A stretch of DNA of 64,000 bases from Formosa algae. GTDB lineage: Bacteria; Bacteroidota; Bacteroidia; Flavobacteriales; Flavobacteriaceae. The DNA is taken from positions 1-64,000 of the forward strand of contig NZ_LMAK01000017.1 of the NCBI RefSeq assembly GCF_001439665.1, written 5' to 3'. Below the pieces are notes generated by a model. The model saw only the letters and a program-made list of their open reading frames with translations. It was not told the origin of the DNA and ran no database searches. Positions 7,491-17,195 of the stretch are shown here, piece by piece. Each line of letters opens with the position of its first letter. Position 1 is the first letter of the stretch. The position numbers and the translations under genes were made by a program.

Positions 7491-7641
7491 GTTTAAAATC
7501 TACACAACAGAATCTATTTTAAACTAAATAAAAACTAAAATTTCAAAGGGAATAGGCTGGTCTAAAAAGGCTAAACTACTAGAGTTCATAATCTGTATTT
7601 CTACTACTAGAATAACGAGACAGCACACAGTAATCCATAAA

Positions 7642-7675
7642 AAAGGTTGTCTAAAACACATATCAGACAACCTTT
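7642..7675 (-). terminator. Intrinsic terminator of the reprolysin-like protease gene
   Basis: AAAGGTTGTCT (7642-7652) and AGACAACCTTT (7665-7675) form an 11-bp perfect stem. On the minus strand it is followed by a T-run (complement of the A-run near 7638-7644). It closes the minus-strand protease gene ending at 7701. Confidence 0.85.
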
Positions 7676-7700
7676 ATCATTTATAAATTTAAAGCACTAC

Positions 7701-10700
7701 TTACTCTATAACTATTTTCTTAATCGTGCTTTGCGTTCCGTTTGTAACTTTTAATACATACAATCCAGAAGCCAAATGTTCTACATTAATACGCTGACTA
7801 AAGGTATAACTACTTTGATACGATTTCGCATAAACTTGTCGTCCTCTTATATCATACATTACAAGATTAACATCTTGATCTGAAGTTGCAGATAACGATA
7901 CAGTAAATGTTCCGGTATTAGGGTTTGGCCAAATTTTAAAATCATTAAAATCAGTCGTTTCTACACCTAAAGTTTGCTGTACAATTAAATTATAATCTTC
8001 TACTTCCCCATCAAATTCGGTCTCACAAGAATCTGGATTGGTTCTATATTTAGTACTCACTCGCATAATTGTATGCTCACTTAAAACAGCATCATCAGGT
8101 ACAGTAATCTCTAAAGGAGAATTTGCTGCAAGTCCGTTAGTAACATTAGCAGCTTCACCTAAATCATAAAATTCATTATCATCATCAAAATCACAATCGT
8201 TATTCCAATCAATCCAAACAGCAGTTCTAGTTACATAATTTCCAGACGTATTTACATATACAGATATTGGATAAGTTTCGCCGCGCTTTACATAATTTGT
8301 TAGAGATGTATAATCGCTATACCCTGTTTTTCCAGAGGAATTATCTACACTATTAAAGACTACTCGAGTTGTAGAAGTTTGTAGTACGAGTAGAGTATCT
8401 GTTCCATAAGAGTCGCAATGCGTACACGCAGTGCTAGTAAAACTGTAGCTTTCTGAATTTTCGCTAACATCACAATCGTTTATAGCACGTACTCGCCAAT
8501 AATAAGTTGATAAAGCTTCTAAAGCTGTTAATTCATATTGCGTTTCTGTAACAATATATGTTAAAACATCTGAAGAAAAATCTGAAATTGTTGATAATTC
8601 TAATTCGTATTCCAAAGCATCCTCGGAAGCATCCCAAGTTAACATCGTCCCTTCAGAAATGTTTGAAGCATTATTTTCAGGACTCAACAACTTCGGAGAT
8701 TCAAGATCTGACGATACGACATCTACGGAGGCAATAACAGTAGTTGTTAAAGCATTTGCTGTTCCAGTAATATTCACATCATAAACTCCCACAGCATTCT
8801 GAGTAAAATTTGTCAGCGTTAAAATCACATCTGTATCGACCGTTGCAGATACTGGACTAAAGGTGGCTATAACTCCCGATGGTAAATTTGAAGCACTAAA
8901 AGTTGTTAGCTCATCAAATCCAGACACAGTAGTATATTTAAATGGAAGTTCTAAACTTGTAACATTTGCACAAACAGTATACAACGGATCTTGATCTATT
9001 TGTTCTAGAATAAAAATGGGATCGGATTCTGAAATACTAAAATCAGCATCAGAGATATCATAGAAAATATTATCTGCTGCTTCAACCAATAATCTACAGT
9101 TATCACTTTCGTAATCTGGAACTATAATCGTTTCTAAACCATCGTTATCTACGTTTTCTGCTAAGGTTATCGGATAGGTTAATCCGCCGTCTAAAGATAA
9201 TTTAATAATAACTGTACTACTATTAATTGGGGCAGTATTAGTTTCTCCAACGGTCCAAGTTACCTCACGAGACATGCCTACATACCACGACGTTGATTCA
9301 TTTGGATAAGTAACTTTAAACGGAGTCCCATCAACAACAGTTACCGTCATTAAATCTGTATCAACTTGACCAATACCAATAGGAAAACCACTTCCATTAT
9401 CTCTAACGGTTAAAGCAAAATTTAAAGTTCGCGCTACCGAAGGTGTCACTTCCCAAGTTGGAGTAAGATTACCATCTACAACATCACTCAAACTTGGCAT
9501 ATACCGATCAGGAGAATCTGTTGGTAATATCGAGCGATACATCGGACCAACATCCCAAGTAGATTGAGGTGCACCGTCTGAAGGCGCACGTTCGGGATCG
9601 TTTTGAGACCAATTATATGTTAAAGTAGACGTTCCATCTACATCAGATGCTTCTCCATGTAAAACAAATGGCGTAGACACAGGAATAGTATAATCTTGAC
9701 CTGCATTTGCAACAGGTGCAGTATTGCCTAAAACGGTTTCTTCAGCACATGTACTTACACCTCCGGCCTGTATATTTTCAGAAATATCGCGAATGTTTAC
9801 ATAGTTAAAATGTGCATCAGAATTATCTTGAACATTATTTACACCACATATACCCGCATATCCCATAATAGAACTTCCAGAGGCTGGCTCTACTTCAGAG
9901 ATTCCATTTCCAGATCGTGCACAAGTATTCATGGTATGCCATGCTCCAAATTGATGCCCCATTTCATGAGCCACATAATCAATATCGAAAGCATCTCCTG
10001 TAGGATTTGTAGATCCTGTATATCCACGTCCTTTAGAGACTTCATTTGTATAAGGCGCAACAGCATCTACACATACACAACCTATACAACCAGAATTTCC
10101 GCCGTTAGATGTATTAAAATTATGCCCAATATCGTATAAAGATTCGTCGCCTAAGGTTGAAGAGATAACCTCTTGAGTTTTACTGTTAAATTCTGTATCC
10201 CAAGGATCAGTATCTACATCGTAATACAGCAACTCGTCGTTTCTATTTATTAAAGATAATGTTATACCCAAATCGCGTTCATAAATTTCGTTTACACGGT
10301 TTATGGTAATAACCATTTGTGCCAATATATTAGCTTTCTTCTCTACATCTGTACCATCGCCAGCAAAAAGAGCACCATAGTCTGCATTACAACTTAACGC
10401 TAAACGGAAGGTTCTTAAAACACTATCGTCTGTGTTGGAACGCTGAGATGCTGTATCAGATTTTAAAGATTCCAAGTTAATATTATCCTCGGTTAAACAC
10501 TCAAAGTCTTGCGCATCTATACCCAAAGCCGTTCTATTGTATACCATATAAGTATCTCCAGCTACAGTTTGCGGATCTATAAATTCTGAACTTCTTTGTC
10601 CTGAAAGCGAAAATCCATGCAATCCATTTTGGGTAATACTAAATCGCATAGTTGCCGTTTTATCATCTACACCAATAGCTTTATACGTTTTAATATCTGG

Positions 10701-11036
10701 AAATTTAGCAGCAAGTTCTGGCTGCATTATGGAAGATTCTGTAACTTCAAACTGCTGAAATGTACCGTCTGACATTGGAAAATCTATAATTTCACCAGAT
10801 GTATTTCTATGGTTATCGCTTAAAGGAGCCTGAGATAATGCTGCTCTAAAAGTATCCAAATCCAATTCAAAAACCTGATAAGAAGAAGGATGAGTTTTTC
10901 GACTTAACACTTCTGAAGTTGTTCGAGACGCAGATGAGTTTTTCCAAAAATTTGATTGAGATTGTGCAAAAAGGACGCTTACATGAAGAGACACTATTAA
11001 AAGCAAGAAAAGCTTCTTTGCGCTAAGGTATTTCAT
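7701..11036 (-). CDS. Secreted reprolysin-like zinc metalloprotease, multidomain, T9SS
   Basis: This protein of about 1,111 residues has a signal peptide (MKYLSAKKLFLLLIVSLHVS...), an N-terminal propeptide, and a catalytic domain with HEMGHQFGAWHTM (HExxHxxGxxH; about residue 358) and the Met-turn SSIMGYAGICG. After it come a PKD/cadherin-like region starting PVANAGQDYTIP, beta-sandwich domains, a fibronectin type III-like domain (YYWRVRAIND), a GEVED-type domain and a C-terminal T9SS sorting domain (FKIWPNPNTGTFTVSL to the end). It probably acts as an extracellular protease. In-frame ATGs also exist at 11054 and 11072. A -7 box at 11083-11090 would leave almost no leader for 11072, so the start before the signal peptide is chosen. 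Confidence 0.9.
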   Translation of the reverse strand: MKYLSAKKLFLLLIVSLHVSVLFAQSQSNFWKNSSASRTTSEVLSRKTHPSSYQVFELDLDTFRAALSQAPLSDNHRNTSGEIIDFPMSDGTFQQFEVTESSIMQPELAAKFPDIKTYKAIGVDDKTATMRFSITQNGLHGFSLSGQRSSEFIDPQTVAGDTYMVYNRTALGIDAQDFECLTEDNINLESLKSDTASQRSNTDDSVLRTFRLALSCNADYGALFAGDGTDVEKKANILAQMVITINRVNEIYERDLGITLSLINRNDELLYYDVDTDPWDTEFNSKTQEVISSTLGDESLYDIGHNFNTSNGGNSGCIGCVCVDAVAPYTNEVSKGRGYTGSTNPTGDAFDIDYVAHEMGHQFGAWHTMNTCARSGNGISEVEPASGSSIMGYAGICGVNNVQDNSDAHFNYVNIRDISENIQAGGVSTCAEETVLGNTAPVANAGQDYTIPVSTPFVLHGEASDVDGTSTLTYNWSQNDPERAPSDGAPQSTWDVGPMYRSILPTDSPDRYMPSLSDVVDGNLTPTWEVTPSVARTLNFALTVRDNGSGFPIGIGQVDTDLMTVTVVDGTPFKVTYPNESTSWYVGMSREVTWTVGETNTAPINSSTVIIKLSLDGGLTYPITLAENVDNDGLETIIVPDYESDNCRLLVEAADNIFYDISDADFSISESDPIFILEQIDQDPLYTVCANVTSLELPFKYTTVSGFDELTTFSASNLPSGVIATFSPVSATVDTDVILTLTNFTQNAVGVYDVNITGTANALTTTVIASVDVVSSDLESPKLLSPENNASNISEGTMLTWDASEDALEYELELSTISDFSSDVLTYIVTETQYELTALEALSTYYWRVRAINDCDVSENSESYSFTSTACTHCDSYGTDTLLVLQTSTTRVVFNSVDNSSGKTGYSDYTSLTNYVKRGETYPISVYVNTSGNYVTRTAVWIDWNNDCDFDDDNEFYDLGEAANVTNGLAANSPLEITVPDDAVLSEHTIMRVSTKYRTNPDSCETEFDGEVEDYNLIVQQTLGVETTDFNDFKIWPNPNTGTFTVSLSATSDQDVNLVMYDIRGRQVYAKSYQSSYTFSQRINVEHLASGLYVLKVTNGTQSTIKKIVIE

Positions 11037-11082
11037 AAATTTAATCTTTTCCATTACGTATATAAACCGCATTTTAATGCCA

Positions 11083-11090
11083 CAAAATTA
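11083..11090 (-). promoter_or_regulatory. -7 box TAATTTTG of the reprolysin-like protease gene
   Basis: The minus strand reads TAATTTTG, a full match to the Bacteroidota TAnnTTTG -7 box. Predicted transcription begins near 11076, about 40 bases before the chosen ATG at 11036. No clear -33 TTTG was seen. Confidence 0.45.
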
Positions 11091-11213
11091 TGGTCTTTGT
11101 AAAAACATGACGTAGCTTTGCTTTACTTTGCGTATTATCTTATAAACGTTTACTTTAAGATGTGCTAAAATAAACCTTTTTAACAATCAATTAACGATTA
11201 CTCTTTATAATAA

Positions 11214-12155
11214 ATGGAAAAAGTCAGAAACTTTAACAATCTAGACTCCAAGATTTCAACAGTAGTAACCATAGGCACATTTGACGGTGTGCATTTAGGG
11301 CATCAAAAAATATTAGAACGCCTTGTAAATACAGCAAACGAAACACATTTAAAGTCGGTTGTACTCACTTTTTTTCCACACCCAAGAATGGTGCTTCAAA
11401 ACGATGCCAATATAAAATTAATTAATACTATTGAAGAACGTAGCGCTATTTTAGAACAATCTGGAGTAGATTATTTGTGCGTTCAAAAGTTTACAAAAGA
11501 GTTCTCGAGATTACCTGCAGAAGATTTTGTTAAAAAAATTCTCCTAGAGCAATTACAAGCAAAACGTGTTATTATTGGATACGACCATCACTTTGGTAGA
11601 AATCGTTCTGCCAACATAGACGATTTAAGAAAGTTTGGAGAGCTTTACGGTTTTGAAGTTGAAGAAATATCGGCAGAAGATGTAGATGAAGTGGCTGTTA
11701 GTTCTACTAAAATTAGAAAAGCTTTAGCCGATGGAGCTATTGAAAAAGCAAACACTTATTTAGGCTATCCGTTTTGCCTTAATGGTACTGTTGTGAAGGG
11801 CAAACAAATAGGACAACAATTACAATATCCTACAGCAAATTTAAAAATTGAAGAAGCCTATAAACTCATTCCTAAACACGGCGTTTATGTTGTAAAATCT
11901 GAAATTGAAAACAAAACTGTTTTCGGCATGATGAATATTGGAAACAATCCAACCATTTCTGATAGCACAAAACAGCATATAGAAATTCATTTCTTTGACT
12001 TTAAAGCCAATTTATACGACACCGCATTAAAGATTGACATGTTACACAGACTTAGGGACGAAAAAAAATTCGACTCTATCGAGGCGCTTAAGCATCAACT
12101 ACAACAAGACCAAGCAGATTCCCTACACTTCATTTCTAAATTAAATGATAAATAA
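11214..12155 (+). CDS. ribF: Bifunctional riboflavin kinase/FAD synthetase
   Basis: The enzyme converts riboflavin to FMN and FMN to FAD. Its 313 residues match the family. The N-terminal adenylyltransferase domain has TIGTFDGVHLGHQKIL (about 20-35), the HIGH-like nucleotide-binding motif, then YDHHFGRNRSA and SSTKIRKAL. The C-terminal kinase domain (about 180-310) has GKQIGQQLQYPTANL and GVYVVK. Its last 11 bases overlap the start of the next gene, an HTTM membrane protein, so the two are translationally coupled. Confidence 0.96.
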   Translation: MEKVRNFNNLDSKISTVVTIGTFDGVHLGHQKILERLVNTANETHLKSVVLTFFPHPRMVLQNDANIKLINTIEERSAILEQSGVDYLCVQKFTKEFSRLPAEDFVKKILLEQLQAKRVIIGYDHHFGRNRSANIDDLRKFGELYGFEVEEISAEDVDEVAVSSTKIRKALADGAIEKANTYLGYPFCLNGTVVKGKQIGQQLQYPTANLKIEEAYKLIPKHGVYVVKSEIENKTVFGMMNIGNNPTISDSTKQHIEIHFFDFKANLYDTALKIDMLHRLRDEKKFDSIEALKHQLQQDQADSLHFISKLNDK

Positions 12156-13458
12156 ATTTCTCTTTAAACATATAGACAATTCTGCCTTAATTATTTTCAG
12201 AATTATTTTTGGGCTCTTGTGTTTTTTAGAAACGGTAGGAGCCATTTTTACAGGCTGGATTAAAAGAACTTTAATAGATCCAGATTTTACATTTTCTTTT
12301 ATTGGTTTAGAATGGCTACAACCATTGCCCGGTAATGGTATGTATTTTTATTATGGGTTTATGGGTGTACTTGGCTTATGTATTATGGTAGGCTACAAAT
12401 ACAGATGGAGTACTATTTTATTTACTGCACTTTGGGCTGGCACTTATTTTATGCAAAAAGCGTCTTACAATAATCACTATTATTTATTAATTCTGCTAAG
12501 CGGATTAATGGCCATACAACCGGCACATAAATACATGTCTTTCGATGCGGATGCAAATCCGGATATAAAACAAAATTCTATGCCACAATGGTGTAGTCTG
12601 GTTTTTATATTGCAAATGTTTATTGTGTATACCTACGGTGCAATTGCTAAAATATATCCCGATTGGTTAAACACCACTGTAATCGAAGTACTTATGAAAG
12701 GGAAAGCTAATTATATTTTAGTTGGAGATCTTTTACAACAAAAATGGGTGCATTACTTTTTAGCCTATGGAGGGATTTTATTCGATGGTTTAATTATTCC
12801 GTTACTACTTATAAAACGTACTCGAAAAATTGCTTTTTTAGCCTCTATATTCTTTCACTTATTTAATTCATTTATTTTTCAAGTAGGTATTTTCCCTTAC
12901 TTATCGTTGGCATTTGCTTTGTTTTTCTTTGAACCAAAACAAATTCACGACCTCTTTTTTAAAAACAAAAAACCCTTTTACAATGCTGGGGAAGTGATTA
13001 TTCCAAAATATAAAAATGTAGCACTTGGAGTAATGGGTATGTATTTTGTAATACAATTAATACTTCCTATAAGACAGCATTTTATACAAGATAATGTGTT
13101 GTGGACAGAAGAAGGGCATCGTTTATCGTGGCGTATGATGTTACGTATTAAAAGAGGACAAGCAACATACACTATAAAAAATCACACAAAAAACACGGTA
13201 GAACAAGTACGCTTGAAAGATTATTTATCGCATAAACAAAGAGGATTAGCATCTAGTAAACCCGATGTAATATGGCAATTTTCGCAACACTTAAAATCAG
13301 TTTACGCTGCAAAAGGCGATTCTATTTCTGTGTATGTTAATGCCCGAGTTAGTGTAAATGGAAGACCTGCAAAACAGCTTATTAAACCCGATGTAGACCT
13401 TGCCAATGTAGAATGGTCTCCGTGGAAACATAGCGATTGGATTTTACCTTCAAAATAG
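12145..13458 (+). CDS. HTTM domain membrane protein (gamma-carboxylase-like)
   Basis: This 437-residue protein belongs to the HTTM group, membrane proteins related to vitamin K-dependent gamma-carboxylase. The first about 290 residues form a multipass helical domain with FRIIFGLLCFLETVGAIF, KASYNNHYYLLILLSG and YTYGAIAKIYPDWL, a pattern I associate with this group. A soluble C-terminal domain (about 300-437) follows. The ATG overlaps ribF by 11 bases, so it is translated with ribF. The substrate is not known, and the coupling to FAD synthesis is suggestive but proves no redox role. A stem-loop at 13528-13553 ends the unit. Confidence 0.82.
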   Translation: MINKFLFKHIDNSALIIFRIIFGLLCFLETVGAIFTGWIKRTLIDPDFTFSFIGLEWLQPLPGNGMYFYYGFMGVLGLCIMVGYKYRWSTILFTALWAGTYFMQKASYNNHYYLLILLSGLMAIQPAHKYMSFDADANPDIKQNSMPQWCSLVFILQMFIVYTYGAIAKIYPDWLNTTVIEVLMKGKANYILVGDLLQQKWVHYFLAYGGILFDGLIIPLLLIKRTRKIAFLASIFFHLFNSFIFQVGIFPYLSLAFALFFFEPKQIHDLFFKNKKPFYNAGEVIIPKYKNVALGVMGMYFVIQLILPIRQHFIQDNVLWTEEGHRLSWRMMLRIKRGQATYTIKNHTKNTVEQVRLKDYLSHKQRGLASSKPDVIWQFSQHLKSVYAAKGDSISVYVNARVSVNGRPAKQLIKPDVDLANVEWSPWKHSDWILPSK

Positions 13459-13517
13459 GTTTATATTTTATTTCTTTCAACCTAAAATCTTATTACTTTT
13501 GCTGTTAATTAAGTTTC

Positions 13518-13553
13518 ACCCTGCGTTAAGGATTGCAGCGGCATCCTTTTTTT
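13518..13553 (+). terminator. Conserved-looking hairpin/terminator after the HTTM gene
   Basis: AAGGAT (13528-13533) and ATCCTT (13543-13548) form a short stem around TGCAGCGGC, followed by seven T residues. The stretch ACCCTGCGTTAAGGATTGCA plus AGCGGCATCC resembles an intergenic element I recall as recurring in Flavobacteriaceae. By structure it can act as a terminator. The wider family link is from memory and unchecked. Confidence 0.55.
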
Positions 13554-13592
13554 ACTTGTATTGTGTTTTCCTAAATTTTTCGGATATAACTA

Positions 13593-13611
13593 TAGTGTAT
13601 TAAATACACTA
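13593..13611. promoter_or_regulatory. 19-bp perfect palindrome upstream of serS
   Basis: TAGTGTATT (13593-13601), a central A and AATACACTA (13603-13611) form a perfect palindrome 85 bases before the serS start. A second hairpin, TTCTTGTT/AACAAGAA (13655-13674), lies in the presumed leader. A dimeric regulator could bind the palindrome. No TAnnTTTG box is perfect here (TACCTTGT at 13623 is the nearest). Confidence 0.4.
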
Positions 13612-13695
13612 CAAACACTCTTTACCTTGTAAAAAAGATATAGCGAAAAGCCTGTTCTTGTTAAAAAACAAGAAACGCCCAAATTAAAAAACAAG

Positions 13696-14967
13696 ATGTT
13701 ACAAATACCATTTATAAGAGATAATAAAGATCGTATTATCGCCAATTTAGCCAAGAGAAACATTGATGCTACAGACATGATTGCTGAAGTATTAAACCTT
13801 GACGAAACACGTAGAAGTACACAAGCTCAATTGGATAATACGTTAGCAGATGCAAATACTTTATCCAAAGAAATTGGGAACTTGTTTAAAAGTGGTGAAA
13901 CCCAAAAAGCAACCATTTTAAAAGGAAAAAGTGGCGCTTTAAAAGAACTATCTAAAGAATTAACAGAAACGTTAAACGACACTTCTGAAGCTTTAAACCA
14001 GTTACTTTATAAAATTCCAAATGTACCAAACGATAGTGTTCCTGCAGGAAACTCAGAAGACGATAATGAAGAAATTTTTAGAGCTGGAGACATTCCTAAA
14101 TTATACGATGGTGCTTTACCGCATTGGGAATTAGCAAAAAAATACGACATTATAGATTTTGAGCTAGGAAACAAAATTGCAGGTGCTGGATTTCCTGTAT
14201 ATAAAGGGAAAGGTGCGCGCTTACAACGTGCTTTGATCGCTTACTTTTTAGACAAAAACACTGCTGCTGGCTACACAGAATACCAATTACCACATTTAGT
14301 TAACGAAGCTTCAGGCTTTGGTACAGGACAGTTACCAGACAAAGAAGGACAGATGTACCATGTAACAGCAGACAACTTATATTTAATTCCGACTGCAGAA
14401 GTACCAGGAACTAACATTTTTAGAGATGTGGTTTTAAACGAAAGCGATTTACCAATTGGTATTACAGGTTATACGCCTTGTTTTAGACGTGAAGCAGGAA
14501 GTTATGGTGCACATGTTAGAGGTTTAAATAGATTGCACCAATTTGATAAAGTTGAAATTTTACGTGTAGAGCATCCAGATGATTCTTACAAAGCATTAGA
14601 TGGTATGGTCGCTCATGTAAAAACTATTCTTGAAGATTTAAAATTACCTTACAGAATTTTAAGATTATGTGGTGGCGATTTAGGATTTACATCTGCATTA
14701 ACTTTCGATTTTGAAGTGTTCTCTACGGCACAAGATCGTTGGTTAGAAATTTCATCTGTATCTAATTTTGAAACTTTTCAGGCCAATCGTTTAAAATTAC
14801 GTTTCAAGAATAAAGAAGGTAAAAATGAATTGGCGCATACTTTAAATGGAAGCTCTTTAGCTTTGCCTAGAGTTTTAGCTGGAATTTTGGAGAATTGCCA
14901 GACAGAGAGCGGAATTGTAATTCCGGAGGTTTTGGTCCCTTATACAGGATTTTCAATAATAGACTAA
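13696..14967 (+). CDS. serS: Seryl-tRNA synthetase
   Basis: This class II synthetase charges tRNA-Ser. Its 423 residues fit the family. The N-terminal coiled-coil arm (about 25-105) is followed by the catalytic core: motif 2 as TPCFRREAGSYGAHVRGLNR with the HQFDKVE segment after it, TSALTFDFEV, and motif 3 as LAHTLNGSSLALPRVLAGIL near the C-terminus. It stands alone, with a 237-base upstream region holding a palindrome and a hairpin and a 437-base gap downstream. Confidence 0.97.
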   Translation: MLQIPFIRDNKDRIIANLAKRNIDATDMIAEVLNLDETRRSTQAQLDNTLADANTLSKEIGNLFKSGETQKATILKGKSGALKELSKELTETLNDTSEALNQLLYKIPNVPNDSVPAGNSEDDNEEIFRAGDIPKLYDGALPHWELAKKYDIIDFELGNKIAGAGFPVYKGKGARLQRALIAYFLDKNTAAGYTEYQLPHLVNEASGFGTGQLPDKEGQMYHVTADNLYLIPTAEVPGTNIFRDVVLNESDLPIGITGYTPCFRREAGSYGAHVRGLNRLHQFDKVEILRVEHPDDSYKALDGMVAHVKTILEDLKLPYRILRLCGGDLGFTSALTFDFEVFSTAQDRWLEISSVSNFETFQANRLKLRFKNKEGKNELAHTLNGSSLALPRVLAGILENCQTESGIVIPEVLVPYTGFSIID

Positions 14968-15404
14968 ATTGTCTTTTTGAATTAATTTTCCTACAAAACA
15001 AGGCGGGAAAACCATAATAATTTCGATGAAATACAAACAAAGTACGTTGTTCAACGAAAATATTAAGTTTAATTTTGATTTTTAGATAATTCTTTAGAAG
15101 TTCGTACAAGCGGAAATAATTACAGTTTTTGAAAAGACTAATATTTAGGATCAAAAACAGTAATTATTTATAGTTTTAAATAAAAAATGACCTGTTGAAA
15201 TTGATATAAAATTCAGTTTAAATATTTCATTTAAAATATAAAAAAACCCAACAAAGTAATTGAATCATACTTAAATTGACAGTAGATTAATAGCACTCTT
15301 ATTTTGGTTGGTATAAATGCCTGATTTTTATCAGGCATTTTTCTTACTCCTATTTTTCTTTTGTTTTATGTACTTCCCTATCTTTACAACAACCCAAAAG
15401 AACT
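14968..15404 (+). other. Intergenic region after serS with a long inverted repeat
   Basis: No gene is supported in these 437 bases. The notable content is an imperfect 17-bp inverted repeat at 15116-15132 and 15151-15167 (one mismatch, 18-base loop) and a terminator at 15315-15342 that lies about 350 bases after serS. The space between could be a long 3' untranslated region or encode an untested small RNA. A weak promoter-like TATCTTTA sits at 15379-15386, 18 bases before the TPR gene. Confidence 0.5.
15315..15342 (+). terminator. Intrinsic terminator in the serS-TPR gap
   Basis: AAATGCCTGAT (15315-15325) and ATCAGGCATTT (15330-15340) form an 11-bp perfect stem with a TTTT loop and a T-run. 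It points on the plus strand, although no gene ends close by. Confidence 0.85.
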
Positions 15405-17192
15405 ATGAGATTTATATTTGTTTGTTGTATGCTTTTAAGTTTTTGTATGTTTTCGCAAGAAAAGCAAGAATACGATACTGCCAAATTATATTTTAAAAAT
15501 GGTGATTTTGAAAAAGCGCTTATCTCCTATCAAAAGCTTACAGATAAAAGTCCGAATAATACCAATTATATATTAGCTCTTGTAGAAACCTATCAGCAAT
15601 TACAACAATACAAAGCAGCTGAAGTGTTTTTAACAGAAACCATGACACGAATTAAATATCCGTCCTTCTTGGTAGAATTGGGTTATAATTTTCAGCTTCA
15701 AGACAATTTACCTAAAGCCAACGAAAATTATAAAAAAGCGGTGTCTAGCATAGAAGTAAATACAAGTTTTGTGTATACCGTTGCTAAACAGTTTGAATCG
15801 CATTCACTATTAGATTATGCTATACAATGCTACGAGAAAGCCATGTCTTTAAATAGTGAGGTCGATTTTACCATGCAGTTATCTCGTATTTATGGCGAAC
15901 AGGGAGATATTGAAAAAATGTTTATTAGCTATGTTGATTTTATTGAACAAAATCCGTTGTACAAAGAGAATGTAAAACGCATTTTTAGCGATTTTATAAG
16001 TGAAGATCCTTATAACGACAATAACAGCATACTTAGAAAAGCGTTACTGAGAAAGATTCAACAAAACCCAGATCTAATCTGGAACGAATTATTAAGTTGG
16101 TTGTTTAGTCAGCAGAAAGAATTTAACAAAGCATTTGCTCAAGAAAAAGCAATTTACAACAGACTTCCTGAAAGTTTAAACCGGATGGAAAATTTAGCAT
16201 CTATTGCGACAAATGAAGAAGATTACGATACCGCTACAACCATTTACAATTACATTATTGAAACCTCTCAAGATGTTGACACGCAACTTAGAGCGCATTA
16301 TAGTTTACTACAATTTAGAACCCTATTAGCCACAAAAAAAGAGTACAAAAGGATACAATCCGATTACTTAAAACTTTTTGATACTTACGGAACATTAACA
16401 CAAACTCTAGACCTTCAGATTGCTTATGGGCATTTTTTAGCATTTAATTTGCATCAAACCAAAGAGGCAGAAACCTTTTTAAAAGCTTCGCTTAATCAGA
16501 ATTTAAAAGATACTCAAACTGCCAAAATCAAGCTAGAATTAGCAGATATTTTAGTCTTACAAGAAAAATTTAACGAGGCGCTTATTTACTATACACAAAT
16601 ACAACGTAGTTTAAAAAATAGCACCATATCTCAAGAAGCCAGATTTAGGGTTGCAAAAACCAGTTATTATAAAGGCGACTTTAAATGGGCCGAATCTCAA
16701 TTAAACATTTTAAAACAATCGACTTCGCAATTAATAGCCAACGATGCATTAGATTTAAAGTTACTTATATCTGATAATAAGTATGAAGATTCTACACAAA
16801 CTGCACTGAAACTATATGCCAAAGCCGATTTGTTAGCCTATCAAAACAAACCCTTAGAATCTATTATTGTATTAGATACATTATTGGCAAATCATGGCGC
16901 AGAACCTATAGCAGAACAAGCCCTTTATAAACAAGCGCTGTTATATAAAACTCAAAAAAACGAGATTAAAACTGAACAAAATTATTTACAATTAATAGCG
17001 AATTATCCGAATGGTTTATTGGCAGACGATGCGTATTTTAATTTAGCAGAATTATACAACAAGGTGCTTAATTTACCCGAAAAAGCAAAACCACTTTACG
17101 AACATATTATTTTCAACTTTGCTGATAGCATCTATTTTGTAGAAGCCCGATCGCAATTTAGAATGTTACGTGGCGATGCTATAAACCAATAA
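15405..17192 (+). CDS. Exported tetratricopeptide repeat protein
   Basis: This 595-residue protein has a signal peptide (about residues 1-18, ending FCMFSQ) and then helical repeats to the end. Clear TPR-like units include YDTAKLYFKNGDFEKALISY (about 23-42), YAIQCYEKAMSLN, DYDTATTIYNYIIETS and, near the C-terminus, NPLEKAKPLYE-type repeats with LADDAYFNLAELY. TPR proteins of this form scaffold complexes in the periplasm or outer membrane; the partner is unknown. Three bases separate its stop from the next gene, a GNAT acetyltransferase, so the two are probably one operon. Confidence 0.85.
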   Translation: MRFIFVCCMLLSFCMFSQEKQEYDTAKLYFKNGDFEKALISYQKLTDKSPNNTNYILALVETYQQLQQYKAAEVFLTETMTRIKYPSFLVELGYNFQLQDNLPKANENYKKAVSSIEVNTSFVYTVAKQFESHSLLDYAIQCYEKAMSLNSEVDFTMQLSRIYGEQGDIEKMFISYVDFIEQNPLYKENVKRIFSDFISEDPYNDNNSILRKALLRKIQQNPDLIWNELLSWLFSQQKEFNKAFAQEKAIYNRLPESLNRMENLASIATNEEDYDTATTIYNYIIETSQDVDTQLRAHYSLLQFRTLLATKKEYKRIQSDYLKLFDTYGTLTQTLDLQIAYGHFLAFNLHQTKEAETFLKASLNQNLKDTQTAKIKLELADILVLQEKFNEALIYYTQIQRSLKNSTISQEARFRVAKTSYYKGDFKWAESQLNILKQSTSQLIANDALDLKLLISDNKYEDSTQTALKLYAKADLLAYQNKPLESIIVLDTLLANHGAEPIAEQALYKQALLYKTQKNEIKTEQNYLQLIANYPNGLLADDAYFNLAELYNKVLNLPEKAKPLYEHIIFNFADSIYFVEARSQFRMLRGDAINQ

Positions 17193-17195
17193 TAC

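Noticed and set aside
13593-13674. T-box riboswitch upstream of serS
   Set aside because: No T-box sequence, specifier stem or antiterminator was found; the dyads are simple inverted repeats.
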